Assembly: GCF_024166365.1 (NCBI RefSeq)
Contig: NC_064822.1
Span: 104,900,823-104,964,822, forward strand
Length of the DNA: 64,000 nucleotides
Source of the DNA: Elephas maximus indicus
Lineage: Eukaryota; Chordata; Mammalia; Proboscidea; Elephantidae
Direction: 5' to 3'
Below the pieces are notes generated by a model. That model searched no databases, was not told where the DNA came from, and saw nothing but the letters and a program-made list of their open reading frames with translations. Positions 12,801 to 27,800 of the stretch are shown here, in pieces. The position numbers and the translations under genes were made by a program. Numbering within the stretch: the first letter of the stretch is position 1; the number at the start of each line of letters is the position of its first letter.

Positions 12801-15800
12801 CTTAAAAACTGCACCACCAGGGCTCCATACTTGTTTAAAACAAGCTCTAAAATACTTGTTTAGAGGAATGTATTTAAAGGACAAAAAGAATTGTAAATAA
12901 ATCTTAAACTTTATTCATTGTTTTTATCATTAGTAGTAGTATTGTGTCATAATGTTGTTTGTAGTAATACTATTTTACGAGCATTATAGAATAAAGAGAA
13001 GCCCTGATGGCACAGTGGTTTTTTAACCGAAATGTTGGCAATTCAAACCCACCAGCTACTCTGTGGAAGAAAGATGTGGCAGTCTCCTTGCATAAAGATT
13101 TACAGCCTTTAAAACCCTATGAGACAGTTCTGTTCTATCCTGTAGGGTGGCTATGAGTCGAAATCAACTCAATGGCAATGGATTTTTATAGAATAAAGCA
13201 AATCACTGAATAATGTAATTTTTTAGGCACTAGAACTTTTTTTAAAATTATGCTTTAATTGAAAGTTTACAGTTCCAGTTAGTTTCTCATACAAACATTT
13301 ATACAGACATTGTTATGTGACCCTAGTTGCTCTCCCTATAATGTGACAGCACACGCCTCCTTTCCATGCTATATTTCCCATGTCCATTCAGCCAGCTCCT
13401 GTCTCTTTCTGCCTTCTCATCTTGCCTCCTGACAGGAGCTACCCATTTAGTCGGATATATCTACTTGAGCTAAAAGCACACTCATTCTTCACAAATATAA
13501 TTTAATGTCTTATAACCCAGTCTGTTTTTTCTTCCATGATCTTTATCATTTTAGATTTTTTGTTTGGGTCTTTGATCCATTTTGAGTTGTTTCTCGTGCA
13601 TGGGTCTTGTTTCATTTTTTTTTGAGGCTGGATATCCAGTTGTGCCAGCCCCATTTGTTAAAAAGACTATCTTTTCCCCGATTAACGGACTATGAGCCTT
13701 TGTCAAATATCAGCTGCTCATAGATGGATGAATTTATGTCTGGATTCTCAATTCTATTCCATTGGTCTATGTATCTGTTGTTGTACCAGTGTCAGGCTGT
13801 TTTGACTACTGTGGCGGTATAATAGGTTCTCAAATCAGGTACTGTGAGGCCGCCCACTTTGTTGTTCTTCAGTAATGCTTTACTTATCCGGGGCCTCTTT
13901 CCCTTCCATATGAAGTTGGTGATTTGTTTCTCTGTCTCATTAAAAAAAGCCATTGAAATTTGGATCAGGATTGCATTGTAACTGTAGATTCCTTTGGGTA
14001 GAATAAACATTTTCACAGTGTTGAGCCTTCCTATCCATGAGCAAGGTATGTTTTTCCACTTATGTAGGTATCTTTTGGTTTCTTGCAGTAGTGTCTTGTA
14101 GTTTTCTTTGTATAGGTCTTCTACATCTGTGGTTTGATTTATTCCTAAGTATTTTATCTTCTTGGGGGCTATTGTAGATGGTATTGATTTGGTGATTTCC
14201 TCTTCAAAGTTCTTTTTGTTGGTGTAGAGGAATCCAACTGATTTTTGTATCTCTATCTTGTATCCTGATACCTTGCTGAAATCTTCTATTACTACCAATA
14301 GTTTTCTTGTGGATTCTTCAGGGTTTTCTGTATATAAGATCATATCATCTGCAAATAGGGGTAGTTTTACTTCTTCCTTCCCAGTTTTGATACCCTTTAT
14401 TTCTTTTTCTAGCCTAATTGCTCTGGCTAGGACCTCCTGCACAATGTTGAGTAGGAGTGGTGATGAAGGGCATCCTTGTCTGGTTCCTCTTTTCAAGGGG
14501 AATGCTTTCAGCTCTCCATTTAGGATGATGTTGGCTATTGGCTTTGTATAATAGATACCCTTTATTATGTTGAGGAATTTCCTTTGTATTCCTATCTTGC
14601 TGAGAATTTTTATTACGAATGGGTGTTGGACTTTGTCAAATGCCTTTTCTGCATCAGTTGATAAGATCATGTGGTTCTTGTCTTTTGTTTTATTTATGTG
14701 ATGGATCACATTGATTGTTTTTAGGAACTGGAACTTTTGGTGAAAATAAATACATGTTTAAATCAGATAAGAAAAAGCTTTTTAATATTACATTTCGATT
14801 GGAAATGTCAGTATGAAGTCATGATTTCTAGAAAAAAAAAAAATTCTAGCTTTAACCACTGAAAGGACTTAGAAACATGACTCACCAGTAGCAATGAGCA
14901 CACCTAGCTCCCAGATCTTGGCTTTTAACTACCGTTTCCCATCAAAAAGAACCAAGGTTTCTTGGAAACAGCCATTTTTACATTGTATGATAAGACAAGT
15001 AATAAAAATCATAAGAATTGGAAAAAATGCCATTATTTTTAGACAATACAATTATGTACATAGAAAATCCAAGAAAGCAACCAATTGTTAGGACTCATAA
15101 AGGTTCATCAAGATTGCTGAGTATAAGATTGATATACAAAATGAAAGCAGAATATGCAATTATTGGAAGTTACTTTTTAATCTCAAAAAATACCTTAGGA
15201 ATAAATCTAACAAAATTAGCATATCTACTTTGAAGAACAATTTGACAGTATCTAATGAAGATGTAGATGTTCTACTATTCAGGAATTCTACTAGGTTTTG
15301 TATACAGTAAAGACATTCTGATAGTGTTCATAGAAGATATCTATTCACCACAGTTTTCTTTTACCGCTTACTATGTCATAAGTATTATGTTAGTCATTGG
15401 GGATTCAGCAGCAAATGACATAAGAATGTTCATTGCAACATTGTTCATAATAACCAAAAATTAGAAACAATATAAGTACCCATCAACTGAGGAATGAATA
15501 AATTGAGTATATTCATACAGTGGAAATACTATGTAGCAGTTAAAATAAATGAACATGAGATGTGTCTGTCAACATGGAAAGAATCTTAAAAACAATGTTA
15601 TGTGAAAAAAAGCAAATTGAAAATAGACATGTACATTATGGTATTTTTTATGTAATGTAAAACAATACTATGTATTATTTAGAAACAGACATATATCATT
15701 CAAATACAAAAACATGTATGGAAATGACAAATACAAAATTCAGGATAGAAATCTCTGAGGTGGGAAGGAGGGACATGAGATTTACGAAGGGTTCATGGGG

Positions 15801-18800
15801 GCTTCAATACCATCTTTTTTTTTCCTTTAACTAGGTGTTGTATAGTGGGTGTTACGTTTTGTGTACCTGGAATAGTTTATAATAATTCAGATTATCTCTG
15901 TAAATTAACTTTATAGAGCTGTTATACAATTAAATGATATAAAGTAAAAATATTTTTAAAAACACTGTATAAAAATCTAAGTTGTTTGTGGTTCATTAAA
16001 ATTTCCCCCTTCATGATAAAATGAGGAAATACTGATGTTAAATGAATACCTAATACCTAAATTATACTGCCCTTTCTTGAGATAAAATCTAGTATAAGGC
16101 TTTTGTAAGTTTTGAAATTAATTTCTCATGTGCTGTTATCACTCACCTGTTAATCATTCCCGGTGAGATGGTTGTATGTACTCCTACTGACGCTGAAGAG
16201 CCATACATACTGTTGAGAATGAAACGTCACTCTTATTCTCTGGTAGACCTCAACTGCCAGGTGACCTAATGATGTTAGAATTAAATGACCCCATCATCTT
16301 TTCCAGATAAATGCAGTTCGAGCAATAGTTCCCAATAAGAGCAACAATGAAATCATTCTCGTCTTGCAGCACTTTGATAATTGTGTGGACAAAACCGTAC
16401 AAGCATTCATGGAAGGTAATCCTAGCTCAGTTTTTTTTTTTTTTTTTTTGGTAAGTTTGTTCTAATAGAGCTTGTTTCAGAATTTTATAACATTCACTTA
16501 GCAATTCAGTGTTTCACAGATGATATAGCAGACCCCATGAAAATAAAACATACTGTGACATTTTTCTTATGTAAGGTACCTCTTTCAGCCCTAGAAGCAA
16601 TTCATTCATAAACTATATAGTATCTGGAATAAGAGACAAGAGAAAATTTCGTCTTTCTATTCAGAATGTTCTCTAATAATGTTTAAGAAGAAATCTTGTG
16701 GCCAGGGCATGAGAAACTTGATTGGAATTGGGTTAGATGAGAATTTAAGAGACTCGTAATGACAAAGCAGTGATTCAGTGGCCCAGCAGCAGATCACAAA
16801 TATAGGGACTTGGTATTTTTTTCCAGGAACTAATACCATTTAGTTTGGCTCTGGCAAGTGACTCAAATGTGGGTTTAAGTTTCCCTTATCTGACATATAG
16901 GAGAATAGTGGGCCTAGTCAAACCTTCGAGTTTATAGAGTTGAGAAATGTTTTATGAACTTCTTTCCACATAACTTGTTTAAGGAAAACTTTACTTGAGG
17001 CCATTGCATCACTGAACAGTGACATCAGATTAGGGCTCCTTATTTCCATTTTCCTGAATTTGCCAGTATAGGATTGCAGAGTTTGAGGCAGTCCAGCCCA
17101 CACAGGGCCACTTTCTCTGTCTGACACCAATTGCAAATTTGGGAGTACCCAAGACCACTCTTACGTTCAATAATTCACTAGAAGGCCTCACAGAAAGCTG
17201 TTATGCTCATGGTTATGGTTTATTATAATAAAAGCATACAGATTAAAGTCACCCAAAGGAAGAAGCATATAGGGCAGAGTCCAGGAAAAGTCCCAAATGG
17301 GGAGCTTCCATTGTCCTTTCCCTGTGGGTCATAGACACGTTACGTTCCTGGTATCGATGTGTGAAAACACACCTGGAGTATTGCCAACCAGGAAAATGTA
17401 CCTGAGGCTTGGTGTCCAGAGTTTATTGGGGCTCCATGGTTGACTGCCCATCTGGCTGACCTTTAGTCTCTAGCCCCTCCAGAGGTAAAGTGTATACTGC
17501 ATAGCCCAAAGCCCCCATCATAAATCACGTTGTTAGACAGTCCAGTGGCTAAGGCCCTCAGATAAACAAAGGTAAGGTACTCTTCCTAGCGATCACGTCC
17601 CAGGAAGTGAGGGCAAAGGCCAGACCTCTCTTTGGGTGAGGTTAATTCTTATTACACAGTGGTAAACAGGCCCAAACACCATAAGGTTTTTCCTCATCTT
17701 CATCTACTTTCTTTATAATGTTAGTATTTGGCTCTTGGACAGTGTAAGATGTGCAGCTTTTTCCAAAACAGTATAGCCAAGGTAGTGTGTAATCTTCGGA
17801 GGAGAGGGGATGGCACACTTGGGTAAAACCAGTTACCTTTTATTCAGTCCAAGATGTATAAATAAAAGAATCTTCAAAATGGCCATACTACATTAGTCTC
17901 TTTTTGGAAGAATTTGCGGAGGAAATTACGTGGTGTAGGGAGATCAGAATAGGAAGATACTCCAAAAGGTAGGCGTGATGTAGTTATCTTCCTTACATTA
18001 GCTCAGAGACTTGAACCTTAACGTTTCCTGTTAGGAGCTTTGGAAATCCTCCAGCAATTAGAAAATGCAGAGACACTAATTCCTGCTTGACTAGGTATAT
18101 GTGGTAGGAGAGAAAATCTGCAATTGATTTCTCTTTCAGGTAGCGCCAGTGAAGTACTCAAAGAATGGACAGTAACAGGCAAGAAAAAGGTAAAAGTGAA
18201 TTAAATTTAAAAGCATGATGTTTATGTTTGTATTATTCAAAATTCAGGCTCTGCCAAAATATTCGAAAGAAATGATTTATGTACACATCTTCAGGTTACT
18301 GTTAAAAAATGTCTCCTGTGACATTGATAACACAGCTGTGTCTAATATAGAGTGCCACACAATCTTTTCCATGTGATTTAAGGCAGGTACAGAATGACTT
18401 GGCCGTGGTGCGGTGGCTGAGGGTATATTAATATCAGGCAGGAGTGAAACAAGAGAACATGTCGAGGAAAGGAGAGCTCCTCTAGAGAAAGTTACCTTGA
18501 CCAGTGGTTTTCAGTGTCATTCATATCATGGATCTGTTAAAACACTTCAGACAGCTGTTCTTTATTCGCTGTGATGTAGTTCCTGATGTTAATGAGCATT
18601 GACAGAAAGCGCAAAGGGGGGCTTTGCCTCTATAGCTGTTAGGTCCTTTGCGGAGTGGTCTGATGTTCCAGCTCAAGGAGGTAGAAGGCGCTTGGTCTTG
18701 GAGTCAGTCAGAACTGTATTTATACCCTGTTCCTCTACTTTCTGGCTCTGTAAACCTGGAGTATTATTCAACCGTAGTATGACTTAATTTGCTCATCTCT

Positions 18801-21800
18801 AAAATAGGAAAATAATACTAACAAATACAAGTACAATGCCTAACATTATTAGTTCTCATTCCCTTTTTATCCACCTAAAACCAAAATTCCTTCCCCAAAG
18901 GATACTATCTGGTCTCAGAATGCTTCCCACAACTCTACCCTAAATCTAGCCCCTTTAGGAAGTGCTCAAAGTATGGACTTTAATCAAGTTTCTCTATGAA
19001 ATATATTACCATGTATATCTGTTTAAGATCTGCTTTTCCTATATTATCAGTGCTGGTGTGCTTTCTCAGTGACTCTAAATCACTTCATTAGGAGGCCCAT
19101 CAGATCTTGATCAAACCAGCCTTGGCCTCAGTGGCCCTTGAGAATTTTTTCCACGGAGGACCTAATACTACTAGATTCCCCTGAAGCTCTTGTACCTCTA
19201 ACTTTGAATATTTGCCTAACTTTTTCCTGCTGCTTTACCCTAACGCAGATAGCTGTGTGTGCTCTGGAGAATATCAGTTTCTTAATTTATTGGCTCAGAA
19301 TTATAAGTTATTAGTGATCTAAAATAGGCACAAAGCTGGAAGGTTATGTGTGCTGGAGACACAAATTTCTTAAAATTTGGAGAAAGAAAAACAGCTTCAG
19401 TTCGGCAGTCCTGAATGCCCAAATCCAGTCCACTTAGCTGTCAGAATTAGTCCATTAAGCTGTAACTGTGAGCAGTTACTGGGGTAGTTGTTACATACAT
19501 GAGAGAATGATATGAAAGCTTACCTATTTCATCTGGGAGAGGGTATTTAAGAGAAAGATAAATGAGAGCTGTGTGATTATATCTAGAGGGTGCTTCTGCT
19601 AGAGAGGGCCATAGAAGGGCCTGAGGAAAAATCAATACAGTCATATCAGTCTAGCCTAAGAAATAAAATTAATCGTTGCCCGTAGAGCTGCAGATTTATT
19701 TTTATTGTTTGTATTGGTAATACATTCACATGGTTCAAAATTCAAAAGGTTCAAAAGTTAATAACTGAAATGTCTTTATCCCATCCCTATTCCCCAGCTA
19801 TTTGGTTCCCTACTCCAGAGGCAGACAGTATTACCAATTTCTTATATGTCTTCTGGGACATTGTATGCATATATAAGCAAATATGAATATATATAGTCTC
19901 TTCTTTGCCTCCTCTTTTTTTTCTGTAATAGATCTTGGAGCTTATTCAGCATCAGCATATAAAGAACTTTCCTGTTGTTTTTTTATGAATGCATTGTTAT
20001 CTTGCTGTTTGGGTGTACTTGTTTAACCCTGTTATCAGCATTTTGAGTCCTTTGCCATTATTAACAATATCGCAGTGAATAACCTTGTACATATATCATT
20101 TTACATTTATGTTAGTATCACTGTAGGATAAATTCCTAGAAGTAGAATTATTGGTCAAAGGATATGTGCATTTGTAATTTTGGTAAGTATTAATAGATTG
20201 CCATAGACAGTACCAGTTTACACTCCCACTAGCGATATATAAGAATGTCTGTTTCCCCGCACGCTCAACCCCACAGTGCTATCAGACTTTTTGGCCTTTG
20301 CTAATCTAATACTGATATTGCAGTACGGTTTTAATTTATATGTCTCTTATTAGACTAAGGTTGTACTTCATTCCATTTGTTTATATTCTATACCATCTTT
20401 CTACTGAGTTAGTGTTTTGTTTGTTTTTTGTTAGAGGTCTATATATACTTAGCTCTTTGTTTGAAAATAAGTTGCACTTTTTTTTTTTACATTTTGTCAT
20501 TTATCTTTTGATTTTGCCTATGGTAGTTTTTGTCAGGCAGGCATTTTTTCACATTTTTGTGTTTGAATTTATCTAATGTATAAGATTTTACACACAGTTA
20601 TTTCAAGTGCATACAAGAAATCAGTAAATTGGTTGCTTTGGGTGTCTAGAGTTTACTCTTCTGGGTTGTTGGGGATCTTTTTTTCTTTTCAAATCTTTAA
20701 TAACCCTTAGAACAAAAAGAAGAAAAGCAAACCAAAACCTGCAGCAGAAGCAAGTAACAGTATCCCAGATTCCAGTAAATTGGCTTCCATTCAAGAGGAA
20801 CAGTCAGCACCTTCCTCAGAGAAAGGTGGTGTTAATGGTTACCACATCAATGGTGCCGTCAATGATACTGAGTCCGTGGACTCGCTCAGTGAAGGCTTGG
20901 AGACACTTTCAGTAGATGCCAGAGAATTGGAGGACCCTGAGCCTGCCACACCAGATATCCAGACACAGGATAGAACAGGTGAGTTTATTAACAGGTTTTA
21001 AAAGTTGCGTTCAGTTGAAAAATACAGAGGCCTCCTAGGTGAAAAAGCAATCAGTAAATTAAATCTAATTGATCTTTCAAGTTTTTAGTTTTCTGTAAAA
21101 GAGTCACATTTTGCTAGAAAAGTAAAATTTTCATTCCATCATCTCATATTTTAACTTTAGTCTTAAGTAGACTTGTGGAAATCTTCTGAACTCATAAAAC
21201 AGAAGTACCCTTTAAAAATTTTTTTTTAATTCAGTATTTTTTAAAATTTTGTTTCCATTGTTGAAAATACAAACAGCAAAACATACACCAATTCAACCAT
21301 TTCTACCTGGACAATTCAGTGACATTGATTACATTCAAGTTGTGCAACCATTCTCACCCTCCTTTTCTGAGTTGTTTCTCCCCCATTAAGATAAACTCAC
21401 TGTCCCCTAAGATTCCTGTCTAACCTTTCCAGTTACTATCGATCCCATATAGATAGTTCTTAAAGGAGCATAATGCTCAGGGCAGACTTTTTTTTACTAG
21501 TTAAGCTAAGCTATTGTTTGGTTTTAATAAGACTTCAGGGGATATTTTTGGTTTAAGGTTTAAAGATTATCTCAGGCAGTAGTTTCAGGGGTTCATCCAG
21601 CCCCCATGGCTCCAGAAAATCTGGATTCCATGAGAATTTGAAATTCTGTTCTTCATTTCCTCCCATGTGATCAGGATTCTTCTCTAGAATCTTCGATCAA
21701 AATATTCAGTAATGGTAGCCGGGCGCCATCCAGTTCTTAGAGTCTCATGGCAAAGGAGACAGTTGTTTGTGGAGGCAATTAGGCACATATTCCATATCCT

Positions 21801-24800
21801 CCCCCTATTCCTGATTCTCCTTATTGATCTGTTGCTCCAGGCAAATAGAGACCAATTGTTGTGCCTTGGATGGCCACTTGCAAGCTTGTAAGACTCAGGC
21901 ACTACACAGTGAACTAGGAGGTAGAACAGAAGCACTAAGCATGTTACTCGGCTGATTAACTTGCATGTCTCGTGAAATCATGACCCTAAACCTCCAAACC
22001 AAAGAACCACATCTCATGAGGTGTTTGTACTTGAGCAGTCTCAGCAGCTACTCTTTTTTATTTTGGTTGTTGTTATAAATATAACTATCACACAACCTTT
22101 GCCAGTTCAACTTTTTACAGATGTACAACTTGACAGCAATTAACAGTAATCAGCTGTGCAACCCTATCCTTAATGTGATTTTTCCATCACTGTTAACCTG
22201 TCTCCTGCCCCTGGAAACCACTAATTAATGTTGATCTCTGTGCATTTGCCTGTTATTGTCTTTTTATATAAGTGAGGTCATACAATACTTGTCCTTTTGT
22301 GATTGACTTGTTTCATCAGCATAATGTCTTCAGGCTCCATCTGTATTGTATCAAGACGTCATTTCTCCTACAGGTTGAGTAGTATTCCATTGTATGTATG
22401 TACCACATTTCGTTTATCCATTCATCTGTTGATGAGCATTTGGGTTGTTTCTACCTTTTGGCTATTGTGAATAGTGCCACAGTGAACATTGGTGTCCAAG
22501 TTTCTGTTTGAATCTCAACTTTCAAGTCTTTTGGTTATATAGCCAGGAGTGGAATTGCAAGGTCATATGGTAGTTCTATTTTTAGTTTTTTGAGAAACTG
22601 ACACTGTTTTCCACAATGGCTGTACCATTTTGCTTGCCCACCAACAGTGGATAAGAGTTTCAATATCCCCACATTCTTGCCAAAGTTTGCTATTTTCTAG
22701 AGTTTTTTGGTTTGTTGGTTTGTTTTATCTTAACCATCCTAGTGGGAATGAAATGTTATCTCATTGTGGTTTTGATTTGCATTTCTCTAATGGCTAATGA
22801 TGTTAAGCATCTTTTCGTGTGTTTGGTGGTTATTTGAATGTTGTCTTTGGTGAAATGTCTATTCAAGTCCTTTGTCCATTTTATAATTGAGTTATTTGTC
22901 TTTTTGTTGTTAAGTTGTCAAAGTTTAATGTATATATTGGTTATTAGACTCATCGGATATATAGTTTCTGAAGATATTCTCCCAGTTGGTAGCTTGTCTT
23001 TTCACTTTTTTGATAAAGTGTTTTGATGAACAAAAGTTTTTAATTTTTATGAGGTCTCATTTGTTTATTTTACCTTTTGCTGTTTGTACTTTTGTTATTA
23101 TATTAGATAATCCATTGTTAAGAGCTAGGCCCAAAAGCATTGCCCCTGCATTTTCTTCTAAGAATTTTATGGTTTTGGTTTATACATTTAAGTGCTTAAT
23201 CCATTTTGAATTTGTTTTGTGTATGGTGTGAGGCATGGATCCTGTTTCTTTTTTCTGCATGTGGAAATCCGGCTTTTCCAACACTGTTTATTGAAGAGAC
23301 TCTTCTTTCCCCATCAAATGGACTTAGTACCCTTGTCAAAAATCAGTTGACCACAGATGTGTGGGTTTATTTCTGGATTCTTAATTCTGTTCCATTGGTT
23401 ACCTTAGTATTTAGATACTACAGAAGATGAAGTTAAGATGTTAAAAAAAATGTAAACTTATTGAGAAGGAGGAGGATAGTGATATTGATATTATTATTAC
23501 TACTATTCTAAGGCCCAATACAGTGAGGAATTATGTAATAATAACTATAACCTTGGCTTACATGAGAGCTAGACTTTTGGCTTTTATGGTCCCATGTTTG
23601 TTTTCTAGTAAAAAGTTAGGATTAGTGTTAGTTCTAAACCTGTGTCTTGTACAGTTTTTTGGTTTGTTTTATTAACCATTTTGTTGAGGACTGGGAAGAT
23701 ACTGGAATGTCTCTCTTTTAAAATAGTTTTACGAATTATTTATTTATTAATCTGATTCCCCTTGCCCTGCTGCTGCTGTATTTATAAATGCAATGCCAAT
23801 TTAAGAATTATGCTGTGCTTCTTAGATGTTCTTTTATTGATCTGTTCATAAATCTTAGAGACTTAGGCTTAGAGAAAAATATTACACTTACATTGATCTC
23901 AAACAAACCCATGATAGCCATGGATTCCATCTTTTTTTTTTTTTTTTTTTGAGCTAGCTTTCCTCTCATATCCTAACTCTTTGCCCTTTCTATTCCCTGA
24001 AGCTTTTAAAACTTCCTTTCCTGGGTCAGTGCAAAACTCTCTTTTCCTCAGCATAACTTACAGAAGTTAGCCTAAGTTGGTGGTGTTGACTCTCTTCACT
24101 TCTTTGTACCAGAGTAGTGGAGAATGAGCTAGTCTATTTAGAGATAGGCTAACACAGATTCGTGTTCCTTCCTTTCTTGGTGCCTGCCCAGGGCCAACTA
24201 AGCTAGAAGTGTCTGATAGCCACACCCAGATGATTCCATTCTTTGTTCTGTTTTGTCAGGTGATTTTGTTAACAGCAGTTAAAGAGTCATGGTTTTGCCA
24301 AGAAAATTTTTACCTGTTTTGTGTATACATAAAACTGCTTGATTGATTTACCCTTAAATAGTGCTCTAAAATACTGTTCTCTCTTTGGCAGGATCCATGC
24401 TGGAAAATGGGATCTCAGATTTTGAGCCTAAGTCTTTGGCTATGCACTCAACTCAGAATTCTCAACAATCCAGGAATGCTGCCAGATCTTTCTCAAGACC
24501 CACCACAGGAGCTCAGTTTTCAATTCTGGGGATGGAAGATGTTCCACTCTCCTCCACCAACAAAAAGCTAGGTAAATCAGAGCCCCACTCTTGAGAGAAA
24601 ACTAAAAATCTGTGTTTTAGCCAAAGAAGGCAAATTATCTCTTTTCCCATAGATAAGGTTTCGGAAGGGCAGTAGGTGACACTTTATCTGTTTTCCAGGC
24701 AGGGACTACCCAGTTCGGGAGACTGACAGCGGTTTAGATGGTGTGCAGTCTTGTTAGGGTGACAGGGATTCTTTTTGTGAGTTAAAGTCAAACTCTACTG

Positions 24801-27800
24801 GCCAGGATGACTTATCTGCCAACGTTAACCTATGTCCTTTATTTGCTTTACTGCAGTGCTTTTATGCTGTTTCCTTCGTTTTTATTTCCTGATTGACTCA
24901 ACAGTAAAAAAAAACCTACCATCTTTGACATGACATTTTAAAGAAATATTTTCACTCCTCTTCACAGTTTCATGCTTTTAACTGACATCTGACAGACTCT
25001 AGCTTTAAAGTAGATTTTCTCTGAAGTAATTATTTAGTATCGACTGCTCTTAGCTCTTTGCCTTTTTAAAAAAAATGATAATCATTTAAATAAACAGTCA
25101 ATAATTAAACAGAGGTAACAGCCCCTCTGAGTATTATGTATCTAAGCATGGTGGTTCACTATGCTGAATAAATGAAATATAGAAACGTAAAGGACACTTG
25201 TAACCTGTAGCTCCTTGAGTCATTTATTCCACACATGTTGAACTTTCCTTCTGTTAGCAAGACTTTTGTTTTTTACCATTCTACCATAACCCTCAGCTTG
25301 TTCCAGATCAGTAAGCCTGTGCCGCTTAATCGCTGGCTTTAATGGGATTTTCCTTACGTTAATTAGGAGCACAGTAATGGGATAGACTGTGCTATACCTA
25401 CATTGTTTCTTATTTCGGAATATTCAGTCAAACAGAAGTAAAGAGGGGTGCGTAAGCATAAAGGAACCCCAATGGCGCAGTGGTTAAGCACTCAGCTGCT
25501 AGCCGAAATATTGGTAGTTAGAACCCACCAGCCACTCCACTGGAGGAAAGACCTGGCAATCTGCTCCCGTAACAATTATAGCCTAAGACACCCTATGGAG
25601 CAGTTTTACTCTGTCATAAGAGGTTGCTATGAGTCGGAATTGACTCAACAGCACACAACAACAGCATGTAGGCATAAGGCTTGAAAGCTTTTAGGTAGAC
25701 TCTAAAAAATCAAGCTGAGATGAATTTAAATAAGTTAAAAATCTGTGTTGGCCAATTATAAACTTTTTAGACCCATGATTCCTCCTATATTGGTTAATTT
25801 AGAAAAGTTAATGGAACTCTTGGTAACTGGTTAAAATGTTTTAGGTAGGTAAATATATTTCATCTCTATCTGCAAAGTTGTGTGACCTACATATAATGCA
25901 TCAAATTGTACTATGTAGAGAGAACTTTTTCAGTTTTGTAGTATACACGTGCCAAATTATACTCTATTAAATCCTGTCATTTAGGGAGTTTTGAAAATTT
26001 GGTAGCTGTTCAGATAGGATTTTTTAAGTCTGTTTTCTCTCTCTGTTTACTTCATTTTAGACAGTTTCTTCAAGTTATCTGGTTTTTTTTTGTTTTTTTT
26101 TCTTATAGTGCCTGATCTGCTGTTAATCACTCCCATGCAGTATATTTTTCGTTTCAGACACTGGCTTTTTTTCATCTTGAGAAGTTTGATTTGGGTCTTT
26201 TAAAAATATCTTCCATGTGTCTCCTTAAAATGCTCATGCTTTCCCTTACCTTCTTGAATATGTATGGTATCTGATTACAGTAACTGTTCTAATGCCCTTA
26301 TCTGCTTAATTCTGTCATCTGTTTTCATTGATTGATTTTTCTCTTCATTATGAATCATATTTTTCTGCTTCTTTCTATGCCTGGTAATTTTTTATTGGAT
26401 GTCAGACATTGTGAATTTTGCATCATTGGTTGCTATGTATTTTTGTATCTCCTTAAATATTCTTGTGCTTTGTTCTGGGACTCAGTTAAATTACTTGTAG
26501 GCTTGCTTTTAAGCTTTGTTAGGTGAGCCTTGGACACTCTTAAGTCTAGCACTAATTTGCTTGATTACTGAATTGATACCTTTCCAAGTACTCTACCTGG
26601 TGCTCCATGTGTTGTGACATTTTTCTACTCTGGCTGGTGTGAATATGAACTGTTCCAGGCTTGGGTGAACTCTGGGGATTGTCCCACCTACTCCTTCCCA
26701 TGTTTTTTTCCCTGTCATGGATAGTTTCCTCACACACATGCTAATCAATATTCAAAATCTTCTGTAGATCTCTGGAACTCTCTCATCTTTAGTTTCTTCC
26801 TCTCTAGTACTCTGGCCTAAGAATTCTAGCCACCTTGGCCTCCCTGAATTCTTACTTCTGTCCTCCCAACTAAGGGAGACTGCCGACCTCCAGGCTCAGT
26901 CTGGGATTTCTCCTCCCTGCATTACTCTGTCCAGGCAGTAAGTTGGGGCAATCATAGGCCTCACTTCTTTTGCTTCCTTTTTCTCAGGGAAAAAGCACTG
27001 CCTATTGTCCATTATCTGAAAACCATTGTTTTGAATATTTTATCCATTTTTTTTGTTGTTGTTTGTTTTTTTAGTTTAAGGCAAGAGGATAGATCCTGTT
27101 CATATTACTCCATCTTGGCCAGAATACTTTTTTTTTTAATCTATGAAAATATCAGTTTTTTTGTTGCAGGGGTAGGGGATAACCATTTAGGAAACATTCT
27201 TTGCCCACACAGCATTTGTTACTTTTCATGCTTAGACATACAAATCAAATTTTCAAGTTACTTATGCTTCTTTTTCTGTTAATCTTTGGGGTTTTTTCCA
27301 AGGTTCCAATATTGAAAAATCTGTAAAAGATCTCCAGCGCTGCACAGTGTCTCTTGCACGATATCGAGTTGTAGTTAAAGAAGAGATGGATGCTTCCATT
27401 AAGAAAATGAAACAAGCTTTTGCTGAATTGCAGAGCTGGTAAGTTAAGTTGCATTTGATATCAGTAGCACAAAAATGCTCATTTATAAAGATACTCCATC
27501 ATTCAGCAAGTTCTTTAATTCCCAGTTCCTAAGTACTCTACTTAGTGAGGGGAAACTTAAAAATCCTACAGTATATTTAGCTTTCTCTTCATTCTACTTT
27601 TTTTGGTCACAGTGTGGGGAAGAGTGGTACAGAGAACTCATCAAAACCAAAAAACCCATTGCTGTCAAGTTGATTCCAACTCAAAGCAACCCTATAGGAC
27701 AGAGTAGAACTGCCCCATAGGGTTTCCAAGGAGCACCTGCTGGATTTGAACTACCAACCTTTTGGTTAGCAGCTGAGCTCTTAACCACTATGCCACCAGG

